64,000 nt of DNA from Coniferiporia sulphurascens. Its lineage: Eukaryota; Basidiomycota; Agaricomycetes; Hymenochaetales; Hymenochaetaceae. The stretch covers positions 2,046,001 to 2,110,000 of the forward strand of contig NBBA01000006.1 in NCBI GenBank assembly GCA_002794785.1, given 5' to 3'. The notes under the pieces were generated by a model that was given only the letters and a program-made list of their open reading frames with translations, made no database searches and was not told the origin of the DNA. Positions within the stretch are counted from its first letter, which is position 1; every line of letters starts with the position of its first letter. This document shows, piece after piece, positions 20,270-31,366 of the stretch. A program made the position numbers and the translations under genes.

Positions 20270-22930
20270 TGGAGTGGTCCGCATTCTTTCGTGTTGAACG
20301 TCAACCAATACCACTGCATCCTGTCCCTTCTCTTGACGCCGCACTCGCGTACCTGAAACTGCTCCTGTCTGTTTTAAGCGCCATAGGTTAATCAGTATGC
20401 CAATGGATCCTCACTTCGTAGAAAGACTCCGCGCGACCCTCACTCTGGGATGTCACGACCAGAATCTTAGGGCCGCGCCTCCTAACCACAACATTCGTTA
20501 CTTAATCTTCACAGAAACGAATGCCCCTGTAGCGGATAATGTCGCAACATACACCACGGTCCTCCCCGGCGACGCATCCGAAACCGATGTCGTCTATGAG
20601 GCTGCGGACGAAGGCGCCGTTGCCCTCACTGACGTGTACAACGGCAATCTAGGGTGCTCTCCAATCCAACAACCCCTTAGAGTACCCTGAGTTCATGAGC
20701 TTTTTCGGTGAGGCCGAGGTACGTAACGGTCTCAACCTTTCACCCTGGGACGACGTGAGCGAAGGTGAGTAATGAAATATGCCTTCTTATGGTTTCTCCC
20801 TAATTCTCTTCTTGACCACGATAGGTTCCAACGAACCGGAAGCCAGCGTGTCCGCGCTCGTGAATAGTCGAGCGATCGGGGAAGAGGACAGTCGTCCCAC
20901 TCGTAGGACAAGAACGAGGAAAGGCAGAAACCCCGCAAGCCCTGCGTAGGTAAAGAAAGGCAAAGGCAAGGAAAGGGCAGCTAGCACAGGATCTTCTGAT
21001 GAAGACCCTAATATGCCCATTTGCTCCGCGGCTGACGAAGTCACAATCCGCCCTCCTGAAGTGACTCGATCCCGTACTCGTGCCGTAGTCAGAGCAGAGA
21101 AATCCGCTACTGCTGCCGCAGCCGCAGCCGCCGATTCTCACCAAGCCAAGGGCAAGGGTCGCGCCGACGAACCGGTCCCACATCCACCAGCAAAAAATGT
21201 CGTGATACGCAGAGAACGCGCACAAAAGGCCAAGAAGGTCACCGGTGATAATGTCGCCGATGCTGCGCGTCCCGATGATGCTTCTCTGGGCCCCTCTCAA
21301 AGACGCACCCGCAGAGCGCAACGCAAGGTTAAGCCGCGGAACCCCTCTTCATCACCACATTTGGTGGTTCCAGATGGTATGCGCAAGTTGAGGCGGAAAA
21401 GGCTCGTCTCTGCAGAACCTCTGGCTCCCCGCACTCGCACTCGCAGACAACTAAAGACAGTTCCTGCCGTGAAGAAAGAAACAGTCGAGGATAAAAAAGA
21501 GGAGCAACCGAAGCGAGAAAATAAAAGGACGCGAGAAGACTTCGAGGGTAACGACGCACCTGAAGATGCCCCTCCGAAGAAGCGCAGCAAGCACGCTCAC
21601 ACTCCTCCGGAAGCAGTCGAGCAGCAACCGGAGTCATTGGCCGAACAAACTGCGGAAGAGGAGGTCCCCGAATCTTACTTTGCTCCTGAAGAAGAAGAGG
21701 CTGCGCTCATTGTCCCCGAAACTCACACCGTCGAGCCCGAAGTTGAGACCGCCGAAGTCGAAGCTCCTGAGGTTCCTGATGTCGCTGCCCTAGAAAGTCC
21801 CGCAGTTCCTGCGGAAGAGACGCCTGTACCTGCTGAAGAAGAAGAAGCTGCAGCACCACATGCTGCAGTAGCCGCGCAGCTCCCCGCTCATCTCGCGGTA
21901 CTTCCCCGGCCTTCCATGCCGTGATTCACCCAGTCCCTAATCAACATCTTCCGCAAGGCCTCGTACTTGCTCAACCTGCGACTATCCCTATCCTCCAACA
22001 GGCCGCTGCGTCGTTCTGAGATGACTCTGCTCTTCGGAAAGATCTACCGCCGTTAATCGATCGAGGGACACAATCTGGACGTATTTCGTCCCTGTTTACT
22101 GATTCAGCTCCGGCGTTTCTCATATTTCGTAGTGGATGTATAACGTACAGATGCTCGGATCGTCACACTGGTCTTGGTTAACCCATCGCTCGGATAATTT
22201 TTATCCCCCGCATCATTAGCTTCTCTTTCAGACCCTTATTTACGGACCTTTGAATACTTCACCTATCTATATTTTGCGATTTGGTTCATCGTCTGCATAT
22301 ACTGTAGCTTGTAACGCGGTTGTTATTGTTTTTCGTTTCTCGTTGAGTAAAAGTCGTTTCTCGATAAACGTGCGGGCATCTCGTGATCCAATCAGCTGGA
22401 AGAGCTTGGACGGCATGCGAGGACTGTACAGGTGAAAGTGCGGAGGCACTCCTCAGCCTTGAGAAAAAGTCTTGGGGGCTAGAGGGGATGATACTAGTGG
22501 TCAAAGAAGAAGTTGTAAAAGGGCGAAATTTTCGCAGTTTGAGCCACCTCAAGACACGCCCGATCAAGCTCCGTAGAATCAGAAGCAAAGGATGGCAATT
22601 AAACTCAATCGATGCAACGAAAAAAAATGCGGAAACCAGCTTAAGGTCAACCGGAGTTTCCGGAGTCTACAATGAGACAATGAGATACTAGTCGGCTATG
22701 AAACAAAGACGGCGCGAATATTCCGACGTTCGGGCCAAGATCTTTTGTTTAAATAATTGAATTTCAGGCATCTTGACGAGAAAGATGTTTGACAGGGGGC
22801 TGGTCTTTTTGAACTTTGGAATACGCTTGAAATTTTGGCTGTAATTATTGCGGGATTTACCGGGCGCCAGCGCATCTTATATACGTAAGCGGCGGTACGC
22901 TTTCCTTTTCTTTCTTTCTTTCAAGTTATC
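20270..22930. repeat. Block III: truncated copy of the unit carrying a broken A gene
   Basis: Similarity to A-type units begins only about 120 bases upstream of the A3 ATG, around ACCACTGCATCCTGTCCC at 20310, so most of the promoter is missing. It continues through the A3 3' flank (TTTACGGACCTTTG near 22240) and part of the central region (CGGGATTTACCGGGCGCCAG near 22853), then stops. No B half follows. It lies directly beside the B2 end of Block II. Confidence 0.65.
20397..22056 (+). pseudogene. Gene A3: decayed A-family copy
   Basis: The start MPMDPHFVERL and conserved phase-1 intron (GTGAGT near 20765 to AG near 20824) are recognisable, but the frame is broken at least three times. A 7-base deletion near 20650 in the segment that reads LESNGAQ in A1/A2 shifts the frame. 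An in-frame TAG lies at about 20947 (from CAG in A2). A one-base loss in the CCCCC run near 21906 shifts the last part, so the conserved LFGKIYRR end is out of frame. The 21013-21900 stretch remains open. It also lacks most of the promoter. Such damage fits a copy no longer under selection. Confidence 0.8.
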
Positions 22931-23944
22931 CGCAAGGACCACCACCCTCAGTTTTCGCGACAAAACGTCAACCATAGTTGATTTGTGACATTTGTCCTCC
23001 CAGTGATGCCGGAAAACGCATTATATATCGTTCTTACGGGGATAAGATGTTCGCCTATCGCTACTTGCTGCTCGCCTGAAACGAGCGCCGCAAATTGCAC
23101 ACTTCAAGCTTTGCCGAGCAGCCCGCATCATTTGTAACCTGGGTTTTTAATCTTGTTTTACCTCAAGAACGGCAAGGCTTGGGAACACAATTGCATTTCT
23201 GCAAGGTCAGCAGGCGTCGGTACCTTGTGCATGCGTGTGGCCTTTTGAAATGACTGGTCGATAGCTATATCCAAGACCTCTAAACCTCGTGTCTTAATGG
23301 GTTTTATTGGCGAAGCCCTTGATACGAGAGACACAGAACGGGTGAGAAGTGTGGCGTACGATCCGGGGGAACCTACCGTTTTGGACTTGCAGAACTTGAT
23401 ACATCAATCGTCCGGCTACGGCGTCGATCCTCTCTTCAGCTTGTTCTCCAATCTGAATGCTAGATGTACTTAAGCGAGTAACTTACAATCATTACCGATG
23501 ACCTCCTTGTCCTCTGGATGCCCATCTGATGCGGTCGAAACTACTGAGCTTCCGGTCTTGACAGGCACCCTGTCTCCGCGCTTCGCCGAAATCTTATTTG
23601 TCTACGATAGCGAGGCAGCCTCCTTCCTCGAAGCTAGGTACGCAAGTGGTACGCAATTGAGCGCGCCTTTGTGGCCCTGACTCCTGATCCGAATGTGCTC
23701 ATTTACAATGCATCGAATGTGTCATGCACCGAACCCATGTCCACCCCATCCCCTCTGTAACAACACGGGGTTTTCGTGCAACACTACGCACAGGAGCACG
23801 GCGCGCACCGGTACTCCCGGGGATAAGCTCTACGTAAAACACGTATACGATCTCCACCGTTGAGGTCTTATAAGTTCGTTTAGGCGCCACGCAGTTCTTT
23901 GCTGCTTTCTACACCCCTTCGTCTCTAGTTCTTTCTTGTATACG
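22057..23944. other. Block III tail and unique intergenic sequence
   Basis: Up to about 22930 this is repeat tail. Beyond that I see no convincing gene. A 58-codon frame from ATG 23297 to TAA 23473 is open but carries no motif and is left uncalled. A C/T-rich tract lies at 22900-22925. Confidence 0.4.
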
Positions 23945-26516
23945 ATGCATCGCCAAAGCGACAGTCTGGCAAACATGGCGCTGCTTGGTTGGCAATCGCC
24001 GAGGCGTTCTGTGTCTCCAGTGCCTCCCAGGTCGTCGACGCTCTTTACCCGCAACGAGAACCGTGTAGACAAGTCATCTTCCTGGCTCGATCCATTTTCC
24101 CAGTCTCCAAAGCTCCCACATCTTGCCCTTCTTGATGACTCTCCAAAGCGGATGGCGATTTCTATTGGGCCAGCTATGCATCGCATGAACGATAGTATTG
24201 CTTCCGATATATCTGACCCACGAAGTCAACGTCCTATGGCATTCCGTTCGACCACCATGCATGAGAGAGATGACAGTATAGCTGCTCTTGGATTCCTCGG
24301 GAATTTTAAGGAGGGAAAGAGTGGCGTTACCAACCCAAAACCTCTTAATGGCTATGACGAGATATTTGTCAATAATGTTGCGTCTCAGAATATTTCGAAA
24401 CGGGACTTCAAGTTTTGGATGTGTATTGTTGCCCTGATGATGGCATCGTTCCTTATCGTGCTCGATTTGGTTGGTGGCATTCTCTTTCGTATATATGATT
24501 GGATGGCTCATCTGTATTCTTCAGTCTGGTCTCGGTACCGCTCTTCCGACAATAGTAGACGACCTCCATGGAACTGAATTCGAATGGGTCGGGTCCGCTT
24601 ACGCTCTGGCTTCAACGGCACTACTGCCCTTGACCGGGGCCCTTGCCCAGGTTTGTACTTCCGACGTCTCTAGTCGAAACCCATTTTAATAATTTGTTAA
24701 TACACTGGCCTACTTTAATAGGTTTTCGGAAGAAAATCTGTTATGCTGACCCAGGTCTTCATGTTCGCGCTTGGAAGTGCTCTATGCGGCTCTGCAAAGT
24801 CCATGAACTCCCTCATTGGCGGAAGAAGTGAGGTTTTATTCTCGGGCGAAATATCGACGATACTCATTCACACTTTCCGCCCAGCCCTTCAAGGAATCGG
24901 CGCAGGAGGCATCGCTTCATTGACGCAGATCGTCATTTCAGATCTAGTCCCACTTCAAGAGCGCGGTACATTCAATGGTTTGATTGCATTGTGAGTAGTT
25001 TACTAAGTTGTGGCTGCTTCAACATGTTTTTTAATTTTTTAAATCAGAGCATTCGGCCTCGGTACAGCGATGTCTCCTGTTATCGCGGGTGCTCTTGCTG
25101 AGCGGGGACTGTGGCGATGGTTCTTCTGTACGTTCTTTCAGCACAAATTTTCAGGCAGCTGATAGAACCTCACAATTTCCGTCAGATATGAATCTTCCTT
25201 TAGCAGCTATCACTGCCACCATGATCATGCTTTTCCTAGATGTTCGTATTCCGCGTTCATCCATAGGACAGAAGCTCAAAAGCCTTGACTGGATGTAAGC
25301 TTCACTTCCCATCTTATTCTGAGTCACCTTCAAATATCTTTTTTTGCAGTGGGAATGCCCTCGTCATCACAAGCACCACGTGCGTCGTACTAGCTCTCAC
25401 TTGGGGTGGAGTTATGCATCCCTGGACCTCGGCCAATGTCTTGATTCCGCTGATTCTCGGACTACTTGGTCTCGTCGGGTTCATCTGCTATGGGATTTAC
25501 GTCCCGGATTATCCCGTGGTAAGTGAAGTCGCGATATAGTGCTATTATCCTTTTGCTGAAGTTTTCTGCAGCTACCTTTCCAAGTTCTCTCGTCGCGCAC
25601 AGGCTTGTCCGGATACGTCCAAGCCTTCTTTGGAAACTTCTTCCAGTTCGCGACCGTCTGTAAGTGCTCTTATCTTTTGCCATCTTCATACGGTACTGAG
25701 GAAACTTTCGGGGACTTGTAAGACTATCTACCGCTGTACTATCAAGCTTGCAAAAATGATTCGCCACTGTTATCTGGTGTCAATACTCTCCCGCTTTCCA
25801 TTGGTATAATGCCGTTTGCCATGGCTTCGGGCATCAGTATTGCCAAGACTGGGAAATATCGTCCGCAGCTCTGGGCATCATGGCTTTTCCTGATGGTTTC
25901 CGCGGGCCTCTTTAGCACAGTGAAAGCGAGCTCTGGAAAGGGTAGCGCCATTGGATTTCAATTACTGATGTCTGTAGGCCTCGGAATCCTGCAGACATCG
26001 CCCTTTTTCCCGATCCTTGCGCCGATCGATGTCTCATTAAATGCGAACGCGCTTGCGTTCTTTATGTTTGTGCGCTTCTTTTCACAGGTGCGGTACTTCC
26101 TCTTCTTCTCACATGATCCATATAACTCAATTACGTCTCCGGCGCAGACTTGGGGGATCTCAATTGGTGGGGCCGTCATTCAAAACGCGCTCGAAAAGAA
26201 GCTACCCCAGGAGCTTATTACGCAACTGCCGAAGGGTACTTCAATTGTGTATTCGCTCGTGAAAGTCATACCCACACTCGATGAGCCGTTGCGCACGAAT
26301 GTCCGTATCGCATTCGCCGAATCCTTGGGCACATTCTGGAAAGTCTTGATCGGAATAGCTGCCTTGGGCCTCGTCGCGAGTGCGTTCATGAAGGGCTTGC
26401 CTTTACACACTTCGATGGATAGAAAAGTTGCTTTCCAAAGTGAAGCTAAGGGTGATGTACTTCCTAAGGATCTAGAACCCCCTTTTACCTCTGCCTACAA
26501 ACAAGATTATCCATAA
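23945..26516 (+). CDS. MFS transporter, 14-TM drug-efflux type
   Basis: A plasma-membrane proton-coupled exporter of the major facilitator superfamily. About nine introns (the first at 24470-24524) join in frame. A long polar N-terminus of about 150 residues, with Ser/Pro-rich text and two MHxxxDSIA-type repeats, precedes TM1 (WMCIVALMMASFLIVLDL). TM1 is followed by GTALPTIVDDLHG, the loop motif VFGRKSVMLTQ (motif A core FGRK), ALQGIGAGGIASLTQIVISD and FNGLIALAFGLGTAMSPVIAG. The later half has LTWGGVMHPW and a C-terminal TWGISIGGAVIQNALEKKL. The arrangement and length fit fungal DHA2/Tri12-like 14-TM pumps; the substrate cannot be told. The frame is complete. A piece of its 3' end was copied to about 30570-31171 by a segmental duplication. 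Confidence 0.85.
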
Positions 26517-26701
26517 CGACATCTTGAATTTACGCACTTATTATTTCATATCATAGATCCCTTAGTTCACTCTAATTGAGATGTCAGTTTCTGGCGCTCC
26601 TGAATGAGTCCATATTTATCTTAACTTTAACATATACAATTCCCAGTCGAACATTACACTTGTGTACATTACTCCCATTAAGGCGTTACAGTATAGGTCC
26701 G

Positions 26702-29700
26702 CTAAAAGTATGAATCCTCATATTGAAGGACTTTTCGCCTCCGAGAGTATCGGACGGCAGCTATTAGTCCTGGGAGAGTCAGAACATCGACTTTCTCCAT
26801 ACGGTAATTTTCTGAATGAAGGCTGTCCCTTCCGCTACGTATCGCCGGTTCCTCTTCCGCCATGGATAGCTTATGCGCGACTGCTTCCATGGTCGGCCTA
26901 TCACAAGGATTTGTAGCCCAACAATCGACCATAAGTTCCCACAAACTATTGTCAAGGCCCCGCTCCAAAGCGTCCCGGCCTGGGCGTCGAGGTGTTTGCT
27001 TTTTCACAGCAACTTCAAGGACAACTTCGCCATCGCGAAGATAGGAGAATGGGACGTCTTCCGTAAATATCTAAATTTGAAAAAGTTAAGAAATGTCGTT
27101 TCGGGTCTTTGGAGAAATGATTACCTCTAGACAGACAGCTGCGAATGCATATACGTCACTGCTAGTGGAGATCCCAAGCGATGCTCCCGGAAAAAGACTT
27201 GATGTTAAGAGTTCCGGCGCTTGCCATCGCATTGAACCCTTTCCATTGAAGTTACTGGTTGCAACGGAATTCGCTTGGGAATCAACGACTTTTGCAAGCC
27301 CAAAATCGGCGAGCTTCGGTTGGCCCTCGTCATCAATGAGGACGTTGGTCTGCGAATGACTAGCTTAGGTCTAGCGCAACATTTAAAAAACCGTATGGTG
27401 CGTACCGCACGCAGATCGCCGTGAACCACTTTTGGTTTCAAGGAATGCAAGTAACGTAGACCGAGTGAAATTGCAAAGACCTGTGTGGCCACCAGCTTAA
27501 GAGTGTCCATATGCTAATATATCTAAAAGGGTCGATACGAACCATCGCTTTCCTGTTGGCGTTTGGGCGTTCCCGGAGATACGTCAAAATGTCCCCGTTC
27601 TCCATCCACGGGGAAACCATGGCCAGCTGAGGAGAAAACTCGTCTATGCAGACCCCCCAGAATTGGAAGACATGACGGTGGTTGAATTGTCTCCATATCA
27701 TCGACTCTTTACAGAATTCCTGGTAAAAATCCAGTCAGAAACTTAGTCATAGTGAGACGTCATGCGGTACCGGCTGCACCTGGTTAATACGATCTCGTTC
27801 CGATGGGTGACCAAAGATGCGCAAGACCTTCAGAGCGACAGTTCGTCCTCCAAACGTGCCTTTCCAAACGTCTGCGAATCCCCCACCGCTAACGGGATGA
27901 CTGCCGATACGCGTTACATTGGAGAGAAAAAGATAATGAGGGAGCGATCCACTAGCTTTTACCAGTTTTTGTAAGAAGCGCTCAAAGAGCCGATGTGACG
28001 TTGCCTGTCTGTCTATCAACTATATAAGTGGTTAACAGTATTTAGTGAATGGATAAAGAGACGAAACAAACGCAAAAAGAGAAAGAAGAAGCTGACCGAT
28101 TGTAAGACATCCATCAGTGTATTGATCTCTTCAAAAGAAAGTTCCGCTGCAGATTGGGCCAGATCCGTCTCAGAATCGATTAAGAGGACAATCTCTCTCT
28201 CCATATCGTCGATGTCATGATCTACTGCGTATCTGATAACCCTGCACCACGCGGAAAAACCAAAAAGACCGGAATCTTTCTCGATCCCAGCGATCATTTC
28301 AACGTGACTAAGCACCTCCATTAAAGTTTCTCTAATCAAATTATGCCTCGCGAAGGATTGCAAGAGTGACCAGGAAGTCCATTCTTGAATTTGCACGGGA
28401 AAGCTATGGTGGTCCCTGACCAATAGATGTATCCCGTTAATACATTGATCAATCAAAGAAGATTGGCTCCAGAGAGGGAAAGCTCACATTCCGTTGATTG
28501 TTTTAGTAAGGAAACCAAATTGAAGAGTCGACGATGCTATATATTGCAAAGCCTGAATGGCATAATGCACAGAGAACTAAAAGAACAAGCCGAAAAATGA
28601 TTTATTAGCCAATATCCGCCGATCCGCCGATCCGCGTAGCGCGAACTAACCGGATATATCTGCATTTTCTCTTGAAGTTCGGGCCAGTGCGAGGCTCTAC
28701 ACGCCGGAAGGCAGTCCTGAAAAGAGTCCTCGATTCCGCGTAGAATAATATCCCTCCAAGTAGCCTTTCCAGACAGCGCCACAGAGGCAGTTGTGCTAAA
28801 CGAGATATTGTCATCGCTGAATACGACCTGTTCGTCCGTAGCCCCTGCGCCGCCACCCAGAGAATTCTCATTTTCGTCTGCAATAAGTAGAATAGAAGAT
28901 CTTGAACAGGACGGTTCGCTGTACGAGGGTGGCGCGTCATTCGACACAAATACACGACGACTATTGTGAAGATCCGCGATTTCGTCTTGATTGCCTACTT
29001 CCGTTAATGTAGTCTCTGGAGTGATTTCCATCGTCGGATGCCCTTCATTTATATGAATATCACGCGTGACACTTGCGTTCTCAGCGGCTCTAGTCAGTCC
29101 CTCCCGGCCGCCACTATTAAGCTCACGACCGCTTAACGGTGGATTAAAGCCAGACGTTACTTGAGGAGAAAAGGTTGCAGATGAGTGGTCTGACGCATGG
29201 GGTATGCAGCTCCGTGTGCAATTCTGAGTGCCGAAGTCAAAAGCTGATCCATCGGACCAATCTGATCGACCCGTAATCGCGCAGTTCTCAACAGTATCGA
29301 TAATTTCAGTCTTTGCTTGAGCGGGAAAAAGCCTGCAAATTCTGTGAACGTGCCCTGTAGGCTCTTTAATTTGGGAATTGATACTCACTCAAGTGCATCC
29401 GATGCCATCTCACTGATTTCCACTTCACTCGAAGGATACAGATCTCTCCGAGAAGGAATTACGATATGTGGTCCTGACACATGTCTGGCAGAACGAGGAA
29501 GGATCGGAGATCTTGGATAGAATGGCGACGCAGGGGAGCACGATAACGGTGACGTTTTCTCCATAAGGACCAGATCCTCGCCTTCCGCCAACCAGTCCTC
29601 AATACTCGTGGCAGATAGAGTCATCGGGCTTTGGACTGAGAACAAGTAAGTATTATTGTGAACAATCAGAGGTGTCAATGTTCCCGGCTGTTTCGCCAAG

Positions 29701-29705
29701 GGTAT
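26702..29705 (-). CDS. TKL-like serine/threonine protein kinase 1
   Basis: An intracellular kinase of the type expanded in agaricomycetes. A disordered N-terminus with a DAPPSYSEP segment is followed by a helical middle (QEWTSWSLLQSFARHNL). The kinase domain has the Gly loop SGGGFADVWKG, the VAIK-type lysine in TVALKVLRIF, catalytic loop HGDLRATNVLID (Asp and Asn kept, the usual Arg replaced as in many TKL relatives), DFG in LADFGLAKVV, APE in MRWQAPELLT, and SDVYAFAAVCLE. Introns join in frame; the stop is TAG at 26702. Oddity: the codon equivalent to the start ATG of kinase 2 is ATA (29705-29703) and a stop lies upstream in frame, so translation must begin at a near-cognate codon or an internal ATG. 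Otherwise the catalytic residues are all present. Confidence 0.75.
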
Positions 29706-30389
29706 GAGCAGAGGAATGTGCGTAGCGGGAAAAAGCTAACCCGAGCAGTTGTGAAAATCGTACGGCGTTGCGCATGCGTACCACGGTCGTTGGAGGACAT
29801 AGAGATGGTCACGCGGAGACAGCACCTTCGACAATGACGAGATTATAAGACCTAGTAAATTAGAAAAGCGTGTTGCGTGCAAGGCTAATGATGGGCCCCG
29901 CGGAGCAATCATCCTTGTACCGTCATAGGCGCGTCCAGAAGCTCTAGGAGAAGTTTGATTTCTACTCAGCGCTCGATCGTATAGACGATGATTATGCCGA
30001 CCAGTTTAGACACCATGTCGAGTAACCCATAAAGTAGCCACAGCTTTGCGCAACTAACATCCAGATCTAGAATGGTAAGGTGGGGTACTCGGTTGGGAGA
30101 CAGCATTAGGAGCTCAGCAATGCCAGTACTGGTAGGGATAGGGCGGAGTACTAGTGATGAAAACAGCCCTGCTGCAATGCGGCATCACAGCCTGGTGAGT
30201 TCCGGATTCACTGTTGTGACCGAAGGCCTCGTCGTCTTGGCAATCAACAGCCTTCTCCCAAAATAACTTGCATAGCGTATTGGTCCGGGAAATTGTGTTT
30301 GTTGCTCTCTAGACATTGTAAGCGTCGGGTAGAATAGTTAAAGGGCGCTGAAGTTGCTGGGATATTTCTGCAGGTTTTTCCTTTGTCCC
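29706..30389. other. Kinase 1 upstream region with a unit-1-specific 295-bp segment
   Basis: No gene seen. It matches 34170-34600 except for about 30061-30355, which is present only here. That segment has no obvious terminal repeats and may be an insertion in unit 1 or a deletion from unit 2. Confidence 0.45.
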
Positions 30390-30677
30390 GGCAGAAGCAC
30401 TTCCAATTAATACCGCCCTGAACCGTCATGATACTCATCGGCGGGGAAGACTCGCGGTGCATCAGTACCAGCGCTTAGATGTGTGCTTTTGATTCCTTGC
30501 TTCCTCTGACGCAAGTACATGCGCTCTGAGCATGCTGACCGTCCTTTCTTGGTCTTGCAAACGGAAATGAAGTTCACCCCAGGGACTTATCGCGCAACTG
30601 CCGAAAAGTACTACTTCAATAGTGTATTCGCTCGTGAAAATCATACCCACACTTGAGAAGCCGTTGCGCACGAACTG

Positions 30678-30862
30678 TTGGATATTCGAGTTGGCGTACG
30701 GAAAGCATTTGCACGCGCCGCAAATTGATGAAAACCAGTAGAATAATCGCGCGAGGGAAATCGTTCAAATCGAGCGCGCAAACAGCAAGAAAGAAATATT
30801 AACGCTGCGAAAATTTTTAAAACTCCGACGGCCAACCTCGGCATCGAGCTCGAACTTCAACA
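30678..30862 (-). mobile_element. Short non-autonomous element, copy M1 (internally inverted form)
   Basis: A 185-bp sequence inserted in the MFS remnant, in reverse orientation. Read on the minus strand it begins TGTTGAAGTTCGAGCTCGAT and ends ATATCCAA. The flanks are CGAACTG and CGTTCTG, matching at five of seven bases as expected of an old 7-bp target duplication. Its distal ~55 bases, with TTTGCGGCGCGTGCAAATGC, are inverted relative to copies M2 and M3. Confidence 0.7.
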
Positions 30863-30971
30863 CGTTCTGGAAAGTCCTGATCTTAGTTACCTTAAGCCTC
30901 TTCGCGGATGCGTTCATGAAAGGCTTTCGTTCACACACTTCGATGGATAGAAAAGTTGCTTTTCAAAGTGA

Positions 30972-31091
30972 TGTTGAAGTTCGAGCTCGATGCCGAGACG
31001 GCGTCGGAGTTTGAAATGTTTTTCGTAGATTTTTCATTGCTTGTTGGCATACGGAAAGCATTTGCAAGCGCCGCAAATAGCTGAAAACCAA
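30972..31091 (+). mobile_element. Short non-autonomous element, copy M2
   Basis: A 120-bp copy beginning TGTTGAAGTTCGAGCTCGAT and ending CTGAAAACCAA, inserted in the MFS remnant where the parent gene reads straight through (AAAGTGAAGCTAAGG). Flanks AAAGTGA and TAAGCGA match at five of seven bases. It is shorter than M3 through an internal deletion. Confidence 0.75.
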
Positions 31092-31366
31092 TAAGCGAAG
31101 CCAAGGGTGATGTACTTCCCAAGGGCCTAGAACCCCCTTTTACCTCTGCCTACAAACAATATTACTCATAACGACGTCATGAATTTACGCACTTACAGTA
31201 TTATTTCACAGATTTTACAAGGTTCGCTATAATCAAGACAATGGTTTCTGATATCCCCTGAACGGGCTTCATATTTATGTATTCTAACATACTCGAACGT
31301 CACACATATTTGCAATACTGACATTGTAGGGTATACATGTTTTAGTCTACTGAAGGTATGATTTTC

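Larger units (their letters stand above)
26205..30566. repeat. Segmental duplication, unit 1 (MFS 3' end, kinase 1, F-box 3' end)
   Basis: This stretch matches 30567 to about 34765 in the same orientation. It starts inside the last part of the MFS gene (near 26205) and ends inside a copy of the F-box gene's last codons (30390-30566). Unit 1 has about 295 bases (roughly 30061-30355) that unit 2 lacks. Ends were placed by eye. Confidence 0.75.
30390..31171. pseudogene. Duplication scar: F-box 3' fragment fused to MFS 3' fragment
   Basis: Positions 30390-30566 (minus strand) copy the last codons of the F-box gene (LQDQERTVSMLRAHVL, then NQKHTS). From about 30567 (plus strand) the sequence copies the MFS C-terminus (LPKSTTSIVYSLVKI, then the FKGFRSHTSMDRKVAFQSD region, ending near the equivalent of the MFS stop). 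The MFS part is interrupted by two short elements (30678-30862 and 30972-31091). The junction lies in CGGAAATGAAGTTCACCCC, where both parents have GAAG, suggesting microhomology. No function expected. Confidence 0.8.

Noticed and set aside
1..22930. Interpretation of the A/B blocks as retrotransposons or DNA transposons with coding machinery
   Set aside because: I looked for reverse transcriptase, integrase, transposase and helicase motifs on both strands and saw none; a non-autonomous element remains possible.
23297..23473. 58-codon plus-strand frame upstream of the MFS gene
   Set aside because: Short, single exon, no motif or promoter evidence.
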